A stretch of 64,000 nt of DNA from Oscillospiraceae bacterium (GCA_034925865.1 JAYFRN010000014.1:1-64000); one strand, 5' to 3'; positions 17,303-26,153 are shown, counted from the first letter of the stretch. A program made the numbers and translations. Notes: a model not told the origin generated them from the letters alone.

Positions 17303-17938
17303 TTACAAGGGCTTTTTTGAAAATAAGCGGTTTTCGCGGGATTTAAAGCCGTATGCCGCCTCGAAAACAATCGCCGAGGCGATAAGCACAAGTGATAAAT
17401 TAAATCCGAAACGCACACAGGCAAAAACTGCCGCGCACAGAATGACTCCGGAAAAAGCGACCGAAACATAATCGCAGATTTTCTGCGCGAGGAAGCAATC
17501 TGTTTTCGAAGCAATAGCGGCATAAAGTGCGGCCCCGCCGTCAAAGCCGTTTACAGGCAAAAGATTTACAAAAGCCAGCGCGGCATTAGCCAGCACGAGG
17601 AAAAACAGATCGTCCGACGGATGCATTTTATAAAATAAATACGCTGTCGCTCCCGCGAAAATATTGGCAACCGATCCCGACACCGCGATCCAGATATCCG
17701 AATTATATCCCGAAAGCCGACCGTCAAGCGTTATCTGCGCGCCGAACGGTTTTATCTCAAAAGCTCCTATTCTCCGTCCGGCGAATGCGGCCGCGACAAA
17801 ATGTCCGGCTTCATGCGCGGCGGCGGAAGCCAGCATTATCAATATATAAACGCCCGGATTGAGTATGTATAATATAAAGAAAGCAGCGAGAAAAAACACG
17901 CTGATACGTACCCGCCCCAACGTAATATACAAGCTCAT
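17303..17938 (-). CDS. Site-2-type M50 metalloprotease, SpoIVFB-like
   Basis: Intramembrane protease of 211 aa. The zinc motif HEAGH (His 42, Glu 43, His 46) lies in a transmembrane segment, and the third-ligand motif NLLPVNGFDGG (about 125-135, Asp 133) follows, with five or so hydrophobic helices overall. Size and pattern match the compact SpoIVFB group, which cleaves pro-sigma-K in sporulation; other S2P substrates are possible. The ATG overlaps the stop of the upstream small membrane protein by 4 nt, so the pair is co-translated. Confidence 0.85.
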   Translation of the reverse strand: MSLYITLGRVRISVFFLAAFFILYILNPGVYILIMLASAAAHEAGHFVAAAFAGRRIGAFEIKPFGAQITLDGRLSGYNSDIWIAVSGSVANIFAGATAYLFYKMHPSDDLFFLVLANAALAFVNLLPVNGFDGGAALYAAIASKTDCFLAQKICDYVSVAFSGVILCAAVFACVRFGFNLSLVLIASAIVFEAAYGFKSRENRLFSKKPL

Positions 17939-18198
17939 GCGCCTTCGCTCCGCCCTTCTTCGTTTCCGTTTTCCCCTGCTCCGACAAACACCTCTTCCGC
18001 TCCGGCAATCGCCTCCCGTATCTCCGAAGCTACTGCAGGCAAAGCGTTTACGCGCACGAAATTTCCGCCTCCGCCTATCAGCAGCTTTACAGTATATGCC
18101 GCGCAGAAAAGCGCCAGGAGCGCCAGGAGCTTTATCAAAATTTCTGTTTTTATTATCACAGATTTTTTATTTGTGTTATTTTTATTTTTTCTTATCAT
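17935..18198 (-). CDS. Small membrane partner of the M50 protease
   Basis: I place the start at the ATG at 18198 (MIRKNKNNTNKKS), preceded by GGAAAGGGCAGTA; the longer frame from 18255 runs through a family-A repeat fragment. The 87-aa product has a Lys/Asn-rich cytoplasmic start, one transmembrane helix (about 18-38) and a short acidic extracytoplasmic tail (GAEEVFVGAGENG). In position it resembles SpoIVFA, which holds SpoIVFB inactive, but it lacks a LytM domain, so the analogy is only contextual. Confidence 0.6.
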   Translation of the reverse strand: MIRKNKNNTNKKSVIIKTEILIKLLALLALFCAAYTVKLLIGGGGNFVRVNALPAVASEIREAIAGAEEVFVGAGENGNEEGRSEGA

Positions 18199-18222
18199 TA
18201 CTGCCCTTTCCCCTTTTCCACT

Positions 18223-18258
18223 ATTATTAAACGGCATTAATAATGCCAGCCGCATTAA
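18223..18258. repeat. Family-A terminal-arm fragment
   Basis: TTATTAAACGGCATTAATAA followed by TGCC...GCATTAAAT matches the terminal arms of family A with the centre missing; it lies between two divergent genes. Confidence 0.5.
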
Positions 18259-18419
18259 ATATTCTATTCCGGGCAGAGCAGATATTTGCTTTAAGAAGCG
18301 TTATGTTAACAAATTGTTCATCATTATTGTATAAAATGAGGCAGAGAGCATCGTTGAATTGTCAAAAGCAGATAAAAAAGCTGCTCAAGAAGCAGCGAAA
18401 GGAATCACAGTTATCACAA

Positions 18420-19115
18420 ATGGAGAACATTCATTTTCAAATTGAACATATACCCGCAATTCTATTGGGCGAAGCGGCAGATAAAATCTATCTGTTTGTT
18501 CACGGTAAATGCGGCAATAAAGAAGAAGCGGAGCACTTCGCAGAAATTGTCAGCCCCAAAGGCTGGCAGGTTCTGAGCATTGACCTGCCGGAGCATGGGG
18601 AGCGCGGCTTTGAAAAAGGCACATTTGATCCGTGGCATGTCGTGCCTGAGCTTCAAAGCATAATGCTGTACTTAAAGCCGAGATGGAAGAAAATCGGGCT
18701 GAGGGCAAACAGCATAGGCGCATGGTTTTGTATATTAGCTTACGATGATGAAGCTTTTGAGAATTGCTTATTTGTTTCTCCTATCCTAGATATGGAAAGA
18801 CTAATTCGCGATATGATGAAGCAGGCTTGCGTATCGGAAGAGCTGCTTCAACAGAAGCAGGAAATCAAAACTGATTTCGGTGAAACGTTGTCATGGAAAT
18901 ATCTGACGTACGTTAAAGAGCATCCTATTATGAAATGGGATTCGCCGACAGAAATCCTATATGCCGGAAATGATAATCTGACAAAGCGGTGCGCTGTGGA
19001 TGATTTTTGCGCGCGTTTTCATTCGAATTTATCTGTCATGGAAAACGGTGAGCACTGGTTTCATACGCAGGAACAACTGGCTTTTCTGGAAATGTGGACA
19101 AACAATCATACTTAA
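18420..19115 (+). CDS. Alpha/beta hydrolase
   Basis: The recognisable domain begins at the ATG at 18420 (MENIHFQIEHIPAIL); the frame stays open to 18243 but that extension is Lys/Gln-rich and lacks homology, so I use the later start although its ribosome binding site is poor. In 231 aa: oxyanion-type HGKCGNKEE (about 30-38), SIDLPEHGER, nucleophile elbow RANSIGAW (Ser), an acidic residue in LYAGNDNLT and the catalytic His in MENGEHWFH. This is a serine hydrolase of unknown substrate; clostridial relatives of the same shape are common. Flanked by family-A repeats on both sides. Confidence 0.75.
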   Translation: MENIHFQIEHIPAILLGEAADKIYLFVHGKCGNKEEAEHFAEIVSPKGWQVLSIDLPEHGERGFEKGTFDPWHVVPELQSIMLYLKPRWKKIGLRANSIGAWFCILAYDDEAFENCLFVSPILDMERLIRDMMKQACVSEELLQQKQEIKTDFGETLSWKYLTYVKEHPIMKWDSPTEILYAGNDNLTKRCAVDDFCARFHSNLSVMENGEHWFHTQEQLAFLEMWTNNHT

Positions 19116-19128
19116 CCCATTCGCTTAC

Positions 19129-19240
19129 TATTAAAACGGCATTAAAATAAGTCTTGTTTTATTTGAGAGAAAAGCCCATTTACCAAAGCCTATTCTCTCT
19201 TTGAACAGTAATTATTTAATTTAATTGCCGAGTTAATAAT
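19129..19240 (+). repeat. Family-A palindromic element
   Basis: Left arm TATTAAAACGGCATTAAAAT, inner stem GAGAGAAAAGCCC / CCTATTCTCTC, right arm AATTGCCGAGTTAATAAT; about 112 bp, ending 23 nt before the start of the Vat-like gene. Confidence 0.75.
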
Positions 19241-19262
19241 CAAATACAAATGAGGTGGTAAT

Positions 19263-19904
19263 ATGCGAAACGGAATCCGTCCTGACCCGGACAAGATATT
19301 TCCCGTACCCGGATTTGAAACAGTTACTTACGTGAAACCAACAATTAGAAACCCGAATATAGTCGTAGGCGATTTCACATATTTTTCCGATGTGGATTTT
19401 GAACATCACATGACACATTACTATGATTTTTATAAGGATAAGTTGATTATCGGTAAGTTTTGTCAGATCGCATCTGGCGTCAACTTTGTCATGAACGGAG
19501 CGAATCATCAAATGAACGCCGTTTCAACCTTTCCGTTTTATATTTTTGAGGGCTGGGAGCAGGAAATGCCTCCGTCGCTATCCGAATTGCCGATCAAAGG
19601 AGATACCATTATCGGCAACGATGTATGGATCGGGCAGTATGCAACGGTTTTACCAGGAGTCCATATCGGTGACGGGGCAATTATCGGAATGAACAGTACG
19701 GTCGGCAGTAATGTCGAACCATATACGATTGTTGCCGGAAATCCGGCGAAATTCATCCGGAAACGCTTTGATGATGAGTTGATTGATTTGATGTTGAAAT
19801 TCAAATGGTGGGATAAGGAAATAAAGGAAATCAATGCTTTGATTCCGCTTTTGACAGACAGCAATTTAGAAAAAGTAAAAGAAGCTTTAAAACATAAATT
19901 ATAA
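19263..19904 (+). CDS. Vat-family (xenobiotic/streptogramin-type) O-acetyltransferase
   Basis: Left-handed beta-helix acetyltransferase of 213 aa. Hexapeptide-type repeats are visible ([30 protein letters not shown]), with the catalytic His at residue 82 in MNGANHQM, the position known for Vat enzymes, and the typical end NPAKFIRKRF. N-terminus PDPDKIFPVPG parallels Vat proteins. Such enzymes acetylate streptogramin A; whether this one confers resistance cannot be judged. The C-terminal 50 residues differ from classic Vat. GAGGTGGTAAT precedes the ATG. A second acetyltransferase gene of the same family follows. Confidence 0.8.
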   Translation: MRNGIRPDPDKIFPVPGFETVTYVKPTIRNPNIVVGDFTYFSDVDFEHHMTHYYDFYKDKLIIGKFCQIASGVNFVMNGANHQMNAVSTFPFYIFEGWEQEMPPSLSELPIKGDTIIGNDVWIGQYATVLPGVHIGDGAIIGMNSTVGSNVEPYTIVAGNPAKFIRKRFDDELIDLMLKFKWWDKEIKEINALIPLLTDSNLEKVKEALKHKL

Positions 19905-19967
19905 GCGTTTTGCTATAATGCTTTTATTAATACCTAATATGAATTCAATCTATAAGGAGATGATACC

Positions 19968-20006
19968 GTGAAGAATTGCATTGCAGCTGCTGGAATAGTT
20001 CGATAA
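19968..20006 (+). CDS. Possible 12-codon leader peptide
   Basis: AAGGAG with 7 nt spacing to a GTG opens a 12-codon frame (MKNCIAAAGIVR, then TAA) that ends 22 nt before the second acetyltransferase gene. The ribosome binding site is better than many real genes. Leader peptides control some antibiotic-acetyltransferase genes by translation attenuation, so this is a candidate, but it could equally be the remnant start of a lost gene. Confidence 0.35.
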   Translation: MKNCIAAAGIVR

Positions 20007-20028
20007 AAAATAAATTAAGGAGCTTGTT

Positions 20029-20658
20029 ATGACTATTCCAGATAAAAAAATTTACCCCAGGACAAACGACCGCACAACAGTATACCTGAAAAGTGTAGTA
20101 AAAAATTCCAATATTATCATCGATGATTATACCATGTACAATGATTTTGTTTCAGACCCCACGCAATTTGAAACAAACAATGTACTGTATCACTATCCGG
20201 TCAATAACGACAGGCTGATCATCGGAAAATTCTGTTCCATCGCATGCGGAGCAAAATTCCTGTTCACCAGCGCCAATCATACACAAAATTCCCTCTCCAC
20301 ATATCCGTTTCCGATTTTCTTTGAAGAATGGGGGTCGGATAAAAAGCAGATTGCATCCGCGTGGGACAACAAGGGCGATATCGTCATCGGCAATGACGTT
20401 TGGATAGGTTATGAAGCGGTAATCCTCTCCGGCGTCCACATCGGCGACGGCGCAATTATCGGCACAAGAGCCGTGGTAACGAAGGATGTGCCGCCGTATA
20501 CGGTCGTAGGCGGCGTTCCCGCGAAAGAAATCAAAAAGCGATTCAATGAAGAAACCGCCGATAAATTGCTGCGGCTTGCGTGGTGGAACTGGCCTTTCGA
20601 AAAGATACAAGAATCATTGCCATATATTATGAACGGTGAGGTTGACAGACTGTCGTAG
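20029..20658 (+). CDS. CatB-related xenobiotic O-acetyltransferase
   Basis: Hexapeptide-repeat acetyltransferase of 209 aa, paralogous to the gene at 19263. Visible: [16 protein letters not shown], catalytic His about 84 in TSANHTQN, the loop STYPFPIF, repeats [20 protein letters not shown] and [11 protein letters not shown]. This matches the CatB/Vat group (chloramphenicol or streptogramin acetyltransferases), but many relatives have unknown acceptors. AAGGAGCTTGTT precedes the ATG. It is followed by a tandem repeat with no clear terminator. Confidence 0.8.
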   Translation: MTIPDKKIYPRTNDRTTVYLKSVVKNSNIIIDDYTMYNDFVSDPTQFETNNVLYHYPVNNDRLIIGKFCSIACGAKFLFTSANHTQNSLSTYPFPIFFEEWGSDKKQIASAWDNKGDIVIGNDVWIGYEAVILSGVHIGDGAIIGTRAVVTKDVPPYTVVGGVPAKEIKKRFNEETADKLLRLAWWNWPFEKIQESLPYIMNGEVDRLS

Positions 20659-20668
20659 GGACAACCCT

Positions 20669-20740
20669 TGCGGTTGTCCGCCGAATTACGGTTGTCCGTC
20701 GAATTGCGGTTGTCCGTCGAATTGCGGTTGTCTGCCGAAT
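20669..20740 (+). repeat. Four tandem 18-bp repeats
   Basis: Four head-to-tail copies of TGCGGTTGTCCGYCGAAT directly after the acetyltransferase stop, preceded by GGGACAACCC and followed by TTGTCCCG. The GGGACAAC...GTTGTCC pairing resembles short intergenic palindromes common in this group of bacteria. Confidence 0.8.
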
Positions 20741-20805
20741 TGTCCCGATAATTCGATTATTCCCAAAGAAAGCACTTGATTGATTCAAGTTCAGACAAAC
20801 AATTT

Positions 20806-20840
20806 AAAGGCATTGCAGCCTAAATAGCCGCAATGCCTTT
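20806..20840. terminator. Terminator of ppdK
   Basis: AAAGGCATTGCAGCC and GCCGCAATGCCTTT form a stem with one bulge; it lies 16 nt after the ppdK stop on the minus strand. Confidence 0.7.
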
Positions 20841-20855
20841 TGTTGATCTTTTTAT

Positions 20856-23486
20856 TTATTTACTTGCTTTGATAGCAGCCTGTGCGGCGGCAAGTCTTGC
20901 GATCGGCACTCTAAACGGCGAGCAGGAGACATAGTTCAGACCGACCTTATGGCAGAATTCGACGGAGGACGGGTCGCCGCCGTGTTCGCCGCAGATTCCG
21001 AGCTTTATATCGGGACGCGTCTTGCGTCCGAGCTCCACGGCCATCTTTATGAGCTTGCCCACGCCAACCTGGTCGAGATGAGCGAACGGGTCGTTTTCGT
21101 AAATCTTTCTGTCATAATATGAACCGAGGAATTTCCCGGCGTCGTCGCGGGAGAAGCCGAAGGTCATCTGAGTGAGATCGTTTGTTCCGAAGGAGAAGAA
21201 TTCTGCTTCGGCGGCGATATCATCGGCAGTCAGAGCGGCGCGGGGAATTTCGATCATGGTTCCGACCTTGTATTTAAGCTTCGCTCCGGCGGCGGCGATT
21301 TCCTTATCGGCTGTCGCGGTGACAATGCTCTTTACATAAGCGAGCTCTTTTACCTCGCCTACGAGAGGAATCATGATTTCGGGGACTATATTCCAGTCGG
21401 GATGCTTCTTTTGAATGTTTATTGCTGCGCGTATGACGGCTCTGGTCTGCATAGCGGCGATTTCCGGATATGTGACGGCGAGACGGCATCCGCGGTGGCC
21501 CATCATCGGGTTAAACTCATGGAGAGAGGAGATGATGGCGTTGATATCTCCGACGCTCTTGTTCTGAGCCTTGGCGAGCTCGGCGATGTCATCGGCTTCA
21601 GTCGGGACAAATTCGTGAAGCGGCGGATCGAGGAAACGGATCGTGACGGGATATCCTTCGAGGGCTTCATAGAGCTGTTCAAAATCGCTCTGCTGCATCG
21701 GAAGGATTTTTGCCAGCGCGGTTTCTCTCTGTTCGACTGTGTCAGAGCAGATCATTTCGCGGAATGCGGCGATTCTGTCCGGCTCGAAGAACATGTGTTC
21801 CGTACGGCATAAACCGATTCCTTCCGCTCCGAACGCGCGCGCCTGCTTGGCGTCCTTAGGGGTGTCTGCGTTGGTTCTTACCTTAAGGGTTCTGTATTTG
21901 TCGGCCCATGCCATGATCCTGCCGAATTCGCCGGAAATAGAGGCGGCGGTGGTAGGAAGGGCTTCGCCGTAAATTTTACCCGTGGAGCCGTCGAGCGACA
22001 TATAATCGCCTTCGACATATTTTCTTCCCGCAAGCGTGAAGCATTTGTTATCTTCATCCATTTTAATTTCACCGCAGCCGGAAACGCAGCAGGTGCCCAT
22101 TCCTCTTGCGACAACGGCGGCGTGGCTGGTCATACCGCCGCGGACGGTCAGTATGCCCTGTGCGTAATGCATTCCCTCGATATCCTCGGGTGAGGTCTCG
22201 AGACGGACGAGAACGACCTTTTTGCCTGCCTTTGCCCATTTTGTGGCGTCTTCTGCCGTAAATACGATCTGTCCGCAGGCGGCTCCGGGAGAGGCGGCGA
22301 GCGCGGTGGCGACCGGCGTGGCCGCTTTGAGCGCCTTAGGTTCAAACTGCGGATGGAGAAGAGCATCGAGCTGCTTCGGGTCGATCATGCAGATGGCTTC
22401 TTTTTCTGTTATCATGCCTTCATCGACAAGATCGCATGCGATCTTAAGGGCGGCGGCGGCGGTACGTTTGCCGTTTCTCGTCTGCAGCATAAAGAGTTTT
22501 TTGTTTTCAATTGTGAATTCCATGTCCTGCATATCGCGATAGTGTTTTTCGAGCTTATCGCATATGACAACAAACTGGTCATAGGCTTCCTTGGATATAT
22601 CGGCGAGCTGATCGATAGTCTGCGGGGTGCGCACGCCGGCGACGACGTCTTCGCCCTGAGCGTTCATAAGGAATTCGCCGAAGAGCTTCTTTTCGCCGGT
22701 AGCGGGGTTGCGTGTGAACGCGACGCCGGTTCCGGAGGTATCGCCCATATTGCCGAATACCATCATCTGCACGTTGACGGCGGTGCCCCAGCTGGAGGGG
22801 ATGTCGTTCATTCTTCTGTAGTAGATTGCGCGCGGGTTATCCCAGGAACGGAAAACGGCGCGGATTGCGCCCATGAGCTGATCCTTGGGATCTTGCGGGA
22901 ATTCGGTTCCGATTTTTAACTTATATTCTGCCTTGAACTGGTTGGCGAGCTCCTTGAGATCGGCGGCATCAAGCTGAGTATCGAGCTTGACACCCTTCTT
23001 TTCCTTCATTTCGTCAATCAGCTTTTCAAAATGTTTCTTTCCGACTTCCATAACGACGTCCGAATACATCTGTATGAATCTGCGGTAAGAGTCGTAGGCG
23101 AATCTGGGATTGTTCGTCTTTTTCGCGAAGCTCTCCACGACTATGTCGTTGAGACCGAGATTTAAAATTGTGTCCATCATTCCGGGCATGGAGGCTCTCG
23201 CGCCGGAACGAACTGAAACGAGCAGCGGGTTTTCAAGATTGCCGAATATTTTACCTGTTATTTTTTCAAGCTTTGCGACATAATCCATTATGTCGGCTTG
23301 AATTTCATCGTTGATTTTCTCGCCGTCTTCGTAATATTGAGTACAAGCTTCAGTCGTAATTGTGAAACCCTGCGGAACAGGCATGCCGAGGTTTGTCATT
23401 TCGGCTAGATTTGCTCCTTTTCCGCCAAGAAGCTCTCTCATTTTACCGTTTCCTTCGGTAAAGAGGTAAATATACTTTTTACCCAT
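20856..23486 (-). CDS. ppdK: Pyruvate, phosphate dikinase
   Basis: Full-length 876-aa enzyme interconverting pyruvate + ATP + Pi and phosphoenolpyruvate + AMP + PPi in the cytoplasm, central to PPi-linked glycolysis or gluconeogenesis in anaerobes. The N-terminal nucleotide-grasp part contains GGKGANLAEM and SVRSGARASMPGMMDT; the swivelling phosphohistidine domain has GGMTSHAAVVARGMG (about 450-465); the C-terminal PEP/pyruvate barrel has GLCRTEHMFF and the catalytic-Cys region LGICGEHGGDP. All key motifs are intact. The ATG follows GGAGGAATTTAA. Single-gene unit with its own promoter (23532-23560) and terminator. Confidence 0.97.
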   Translation of the reverse strand: MGKKYIYLFTEGNGKMRELLGGKGANLAEMTNLGMPVPQGFTITTEACTQYYEDGEKINDEIQADIMDYVAKLEKITGKIFGNLENPLLVSVRSGARASMPGMMDTILNLGLNDIVVESFAKKTNNPRFAYDSYRRFIQMYSDVVMEVGKKHFEKLIDEMKEKKGVKLDTQLDAADLKELANQFKAEYKLKIGTEFPQDPKDQLMGAIRAVFRSWDNPRAIYYRRMNDIPSSWGTAVNVQMMVFGNMGDTSGTGVAFTRNPATGEKKLFGEFLMNAQGEDVVAGVRTPQTIDQLADISKEAYDQFVVICDKLEKHYRDMQDMEFTIENKKLFMLQTRNGKRTAAAALKIACDLVDEGMITEKEAICMIDPKQLDALLHPQFEPKALKAATPVATALAASPGAACGQIVFTAEDATKWAKAGKKVVLVRLETSPEDIEGMHYAQGILTVRGGMTSHAAVVARGMGTCCVSGCGEIKMDEDNKCFTLAGRKYVEGDYMSLDGSTGKIYGEALPTTAASISGEFGRIMAWADKYRTLKVRTNADTPKDAKQARAFGAEGIGLCRTEHMFFEPDRIAAFREMICSDTVEQRETALAKILPMQQSDFEQLYEALEGYPVTIRFLDPPLHEFVPTEADDIAELAKAQNKSVGDINAIISSLHEFNPMMGHRGCRLAVTYPEIAAMQTRAVIRAAINIQKKHPDWNIVPEIMIPLVGEVKELAYVKSIVTATADKEIAAAGAKLKYKVGTMIEIPRAALTADDIAAEAEFFSFGTNDLTQMTFGFSRDDAGKFLGSYYDRKIYENDPFAHLDQVGVGKLIKMAVELGRKTRPDIKLGICGEHGGDPSSVEFCHKVGLNYVSCSPFRVPIARLAAAQAAIKASK

Positions 23487-23531
23487 TTAAATTCCTCCGT
23501 AGAATTTTTATATATATTTGTCTGTCCGGAT

Positions 23532-23560
23532 ATTATAACATAAGCGAAAAAGATTTTCAA
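23532..23560 (-). promoter_or_regulatory. Sigma-A promoter of ppdK
   Basis: On the minus strand TTGAAA, a 17-nt spacer and TATAAT, ending about 45 nt before the start codon. Confidence 0.75.
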
Positions 23561-23630
23561 TAAAAGTGTTAAAATTTACACAATGTTTATCAAAGCAAAA
23601 ATCAAAGAATCATTGATTTTTGTGCCTACA

Positions 23631-23740
23631 CGCTGTGCCTCACGCCGTGAGAGAAAAGTCTCTGTTATATGGTCTTTTCTCTTTTAAACAATATTATTTA
23701 ATTATTTAATTGCTGTTTTGATAATTACCGCGTTAATAAT
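23631..23740 (+). repeat. Family-A element, CCTCAC variant
   Basis: Contains TGTGCCTCACGCCGTGAGAG, the inner stem GAGAAAAGTC/GTCTTTTCTC and a right arm ending CGCGTTAATAAT. The CCTCAC...GTGAG insertion is shared with the copy before hisS. Confidence 0.65.
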
Positions 23741-24047
23741 TTATTCCAAACATTTTTGATAAACTATTTTATTGCCTCTTCACGAAAACCATGGAATAGC
23801 GGAAATAAACAATAGGGAAGGCATACATACTGTAAGTGCGACAAAATAAGTTCAGAGGACACAGGCTATGCTTTGACTGCGGATTTTGAAAATATTTGCA
23901 GATGTTCATTCCATAAGTTTTCATGAAGAACCTTTTTATTTTGAATATTATAGGCGAATAAACAGAAAATATTCGCTGATAATGACAGAAAATCCGGATA
24001 TATATGAGAAAATATTACACGAAAAAGCCATGGCAGGTAACGTGGAA
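23741..24047. other. Region without a supported gene
   Basis: About 300 bp between a family-A repeat and the 3' end of the DUF4956 gene. A 79-codon plus-strand frame starting with TTG near 23886 has no ribosome binding site and runs into the antisense of the DUF4956 gene; no motif is recognisable, so it is not called. Confidence 0.4.
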
Positions 24048-24743
24048 TCAAAGCTCATCGTTTCCCGTTTTTGGTCTTGCGCACGAAATTTCAAGATTGC
24101 CGTTGCGGCATCTTATCGCATCTAAAAACTGCTTCTCTTCGCTTTCGCTGTGAAGCTTCACCGTATAATGCAGTTTAAACAAGCTGCCCATATTGGAGGT
24201 TTTCACTGATTCCAGAACATGCGAGGAGGTATATTTTTCGAAAAGATCGTCGAATATTCCGCTGTAATCCAGCCCCTCCGGAATGGTTATCCTGAGAGCT
24301 TTTTCACCGGGCTTCTGTTCACCGAGAGGAGAAACAGTATATATAACATACAAAACGCCGAGGATCAAAGTGAAAGCAACGGCGTATCCGAGATATCCCG
24401 TTCCGGTCGCAAGCCCGACAGCCATCGCAAGAAAGATCAGACAAATCTCCTTCGCGCTTCCCGGCGCCGAACGAAACTTGACAAGGCTGAACGCTCCCAT
24501 TACGGCTACTCCCGTACCGAGATTGCCGTTGACGAGCATTATCACGGACTGGACTATTGCGGGTAAAAGCGCAAGCGTTATGAGAAAGCTTTTGGTATAT
24601 GTGTTTTTGATCGTGAATAAAAACGCGATCGCGGCTCCAAGCAAAACAGAGCAAAGCGTACATAATAAAAATGTCTTGGAGTTTATGTTGGAGGTGACCG
24701 CCTCCGCGTTATCAAGCACGGATGAAAAAAATAAATCAAGCAC
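24048..24743 (-). CDS. DUF4956 membrane protein
   Basis: Protein of 231 aa with several transmembrane helices in the first 140 residues and a soluble C-terminal domain. The conserved FSLVKFRSAPGSAKEI and the following AMAVGLATGTGY stretch are diagnostic of DUF4956. Function is unknown, but the family is typically encoded beside VTC-domain proteins, as here (8-nt overlap with the preceding gene), so the pair probably works together at the membrane, perhaps in polyphosphate metabolism. Confidence 0.85.
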   Translation of the reverse strand: MLDLFFSSVLDNAEAVTSNINSKTFLLCTLCSVLLGAAIAFLFTIKNTYTKSFLITLALLPAIVQSVIMLVNGNLGTGVAVMGAFSLVKFRSAPGSAKEICLIFLAMAVGLATGTGYLGYAVAFTLILGVLYVIYTVSPLGEQKPGEKALRITIPEGLDYSGIFDDLFEKYTSSHVLESVKTSNMGSLFKLHYTVKLHSESEEKQFLDAIRCRNGNLEISCARPKTGNDEL

Positions 24744-25494
24744 AGAATGTCACTCCTTCGGCTTTTGCGGCCTGTATTTGAAAGAGCTGGTATGCTCTTC
24801 CGTATTTTGAGAGGGAAACGGGGTATATTTTATTTATATCAAGAGCGCGAGCCATCCATAGCGGCATTGCCTCCGGAAGCTTTATCTCCGCGAGCACTTC
24901 TCCTTCTCCGAGCAGCTGTGCGCCGAAGATGCCTGCGGAAAGCGCGAGCGAAACGGTCCGCCATTGAATATTTTTGTCAAACGTGATTCTCACGCGCTTG
25001 TCGTCCGAAGAAAAATACGCATTTCTTTCATATGAAATAAACATTTTCGGGCGTATTCCCGGATTAGATTTGATAAGCCATTCTATTTCGTTTAAAATCT
25101 GAAAATCTACGGTATTATCCGTGTCCGGACGAATTCCTTTGTTTAAAAATGCTATCGCTTGCGGATAAGTCATCGCGACTCGTCTTTTATAAACCATGTC
25201 GTCAAATTTCTTCTTTATCTCGACAAAGGCGGTCGTCCGCGCGGCCTGTACAGGATCGGAGGACGGCGTTTCATAGCATCTGAGCCTGAGCTTTTCTTTA
25301 TATACCGGTTTTTCCAAAGACGCTCTTATCAGAGAGTCATTCGGGGTGTCGTAATAAATATTGGAAATCACAGACCGGCCGTAGCTGTCCGGAACGGTAT
25401 ACTGACGCATAACGGCAAAAAAGCTGTCATACTGCGATTCGGACATCAGATATTTCTCCTCTATCCTTTCGAAAATACTTGTGAAACAATCCAT
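24736..25494 (-). CDS. VTC-domain (polyphosphate polymerase-like) protein
   Basis: Protein of 252 aa matching the VTC domain, a triphosphate-tunnel fold that in yeast Vtc4 makes polyphosphate. Hallmarks: EEKYLMS (about 12-18), ISNIYYDTP, KEKLRLRCYE, VEIKKKFDDMVYKRR, SYERNAYF, and EGEVLAEIKLP near the C-terminus, giving the paired basic and acidic strands of the tunnel. No signal peptide. It overlaps the DUF4956 gene by 8 nt. No spore-coat CotH gene, which often accompanies this pair, is visible. Confidence 0.85.
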   Translation of the reverse strand: MDCFTSIFERIEEKYLMSESQYDSFFAVMRQYTVPDSYGRSVISNIYYDTPNDSLIRASLEKPVYKEKLRLRCYETPSSDPVQAARTTAFVEIKKKFDDMVYKRRVAMTYPQAIAFLNKGIRPDTDNTVDFQILNEIEWLIKSNPGIRPKMFISYERNAYFSSDDKRVRITFDKNIQWRTVSLALSAGIFGAQLLGEGEVLAEIKLPEAMPLWMARALDINKIYPVSLSKYGRAYQLFQIQAAKAEGVTFCA

Positions 25495-25712
25495 ATATCA
25501 GGTTTCCCTCTGCTTTCAGTTGTATATGTCTTTTCTCTTCTGTTTCCATATTATATACTTTGTTTTTTATGAAAACCGGAAAAGCCGGTGATTGTTTTTT
25601 GAATAGCCAGGCAATTTTCTATGATAAAACCGTAAAACTCCTGCACACAAAAATGCCGCCGGCATCCGGCAGCAGAGTAAGAAACAACGTAGGCTTTTTG
25701 GCGATAAAGTTG

Positions 25713-26153
25713 TTAAAAAAGCTCGTAGACGTGTTCATTCAGGCTTAAGTTGCGGTATATTAAATCATCACGCGCTGTAAACCCGATTGATTGCCAGAAC
25801 GCATTGCCAGCCTCATTGGTTTTAAAGGCGACCAAAGCCACCTTGTTGATACCTTCAGATTTCAAAGCGGCAAGGACATTGTCGACAAGCTGCCGCCCGA
25901 TCCCTTGCTTGCGGCACTCCGGTTTGACGGCCGTATGATATATATACCCGCGTCTGCCGTCGTGCCCGCAGAGTATTACCCCTGCGATTACGCCTCCGGT
26001 TTCGGCAACGAAGCAAGTGGTCGGATTGCGCCGTAAAAACCGCATTATACCATCGCGTGAATCGTCGAGAGAACGCATCCCCATTCCGGCCGTTCCCGTC
26101 CAAACAGAGTATACCGCGTCGTAATCATTTATAGTCATCAGACGGATGTTCAT
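25713..26153 (-). CDS. GNAT-family N-acetyltransferase
   Basis: Protein of 146 aa with the GNAT acetyl-CoA signature RKQGIGRQLVD (about residues 82-92) after the beta-4 strand GYIYHTAVKPE, and a C-terminal FWQSIGF loop. Acceptor is unknown; small-molecule or protein amine are both possible. The ATG overlaps the stop of pyrE by 4 nt, so it is co-translated with pyrE, though no functional link is obvious. Confidence 0.85.
   Translation of the reverse strand: MNIRLMTINDYDAVYSVWTGTAGMGMRSLDDSRDGIMRFLRRNPTTCFVAETGGVIAGVILCGHDGRRGYIYHTAVKPECRKQGIGRQLVDNVLAALKSEGINKVALVAFKTNEAGNAFWQSIGFTARDDLIYRNLSLNEHVYELF

Noticed and set aside
18359-18445. Small TTG-initiated frame (SKADKKAAQEAAKG...) before the alpha/beta hydrolase
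   Set aside because: Composition looks protein-like, but there is no well-spaced ribosome binding site and it overlaps the hydrolase start in another frame.
23886-24125. 79-codon plus-strand frame starting with TTG
   Set aside because: No ribosome binding site, no motif, and its 3' half is antisense to the DUF4956 gene.
25560-25748. 62-codon plus-strand frame between the VTC and GNAT genes
   Set aside because: Overlaps the GNAT 3' end and shows no recognisable sequence or ribosome binding site.
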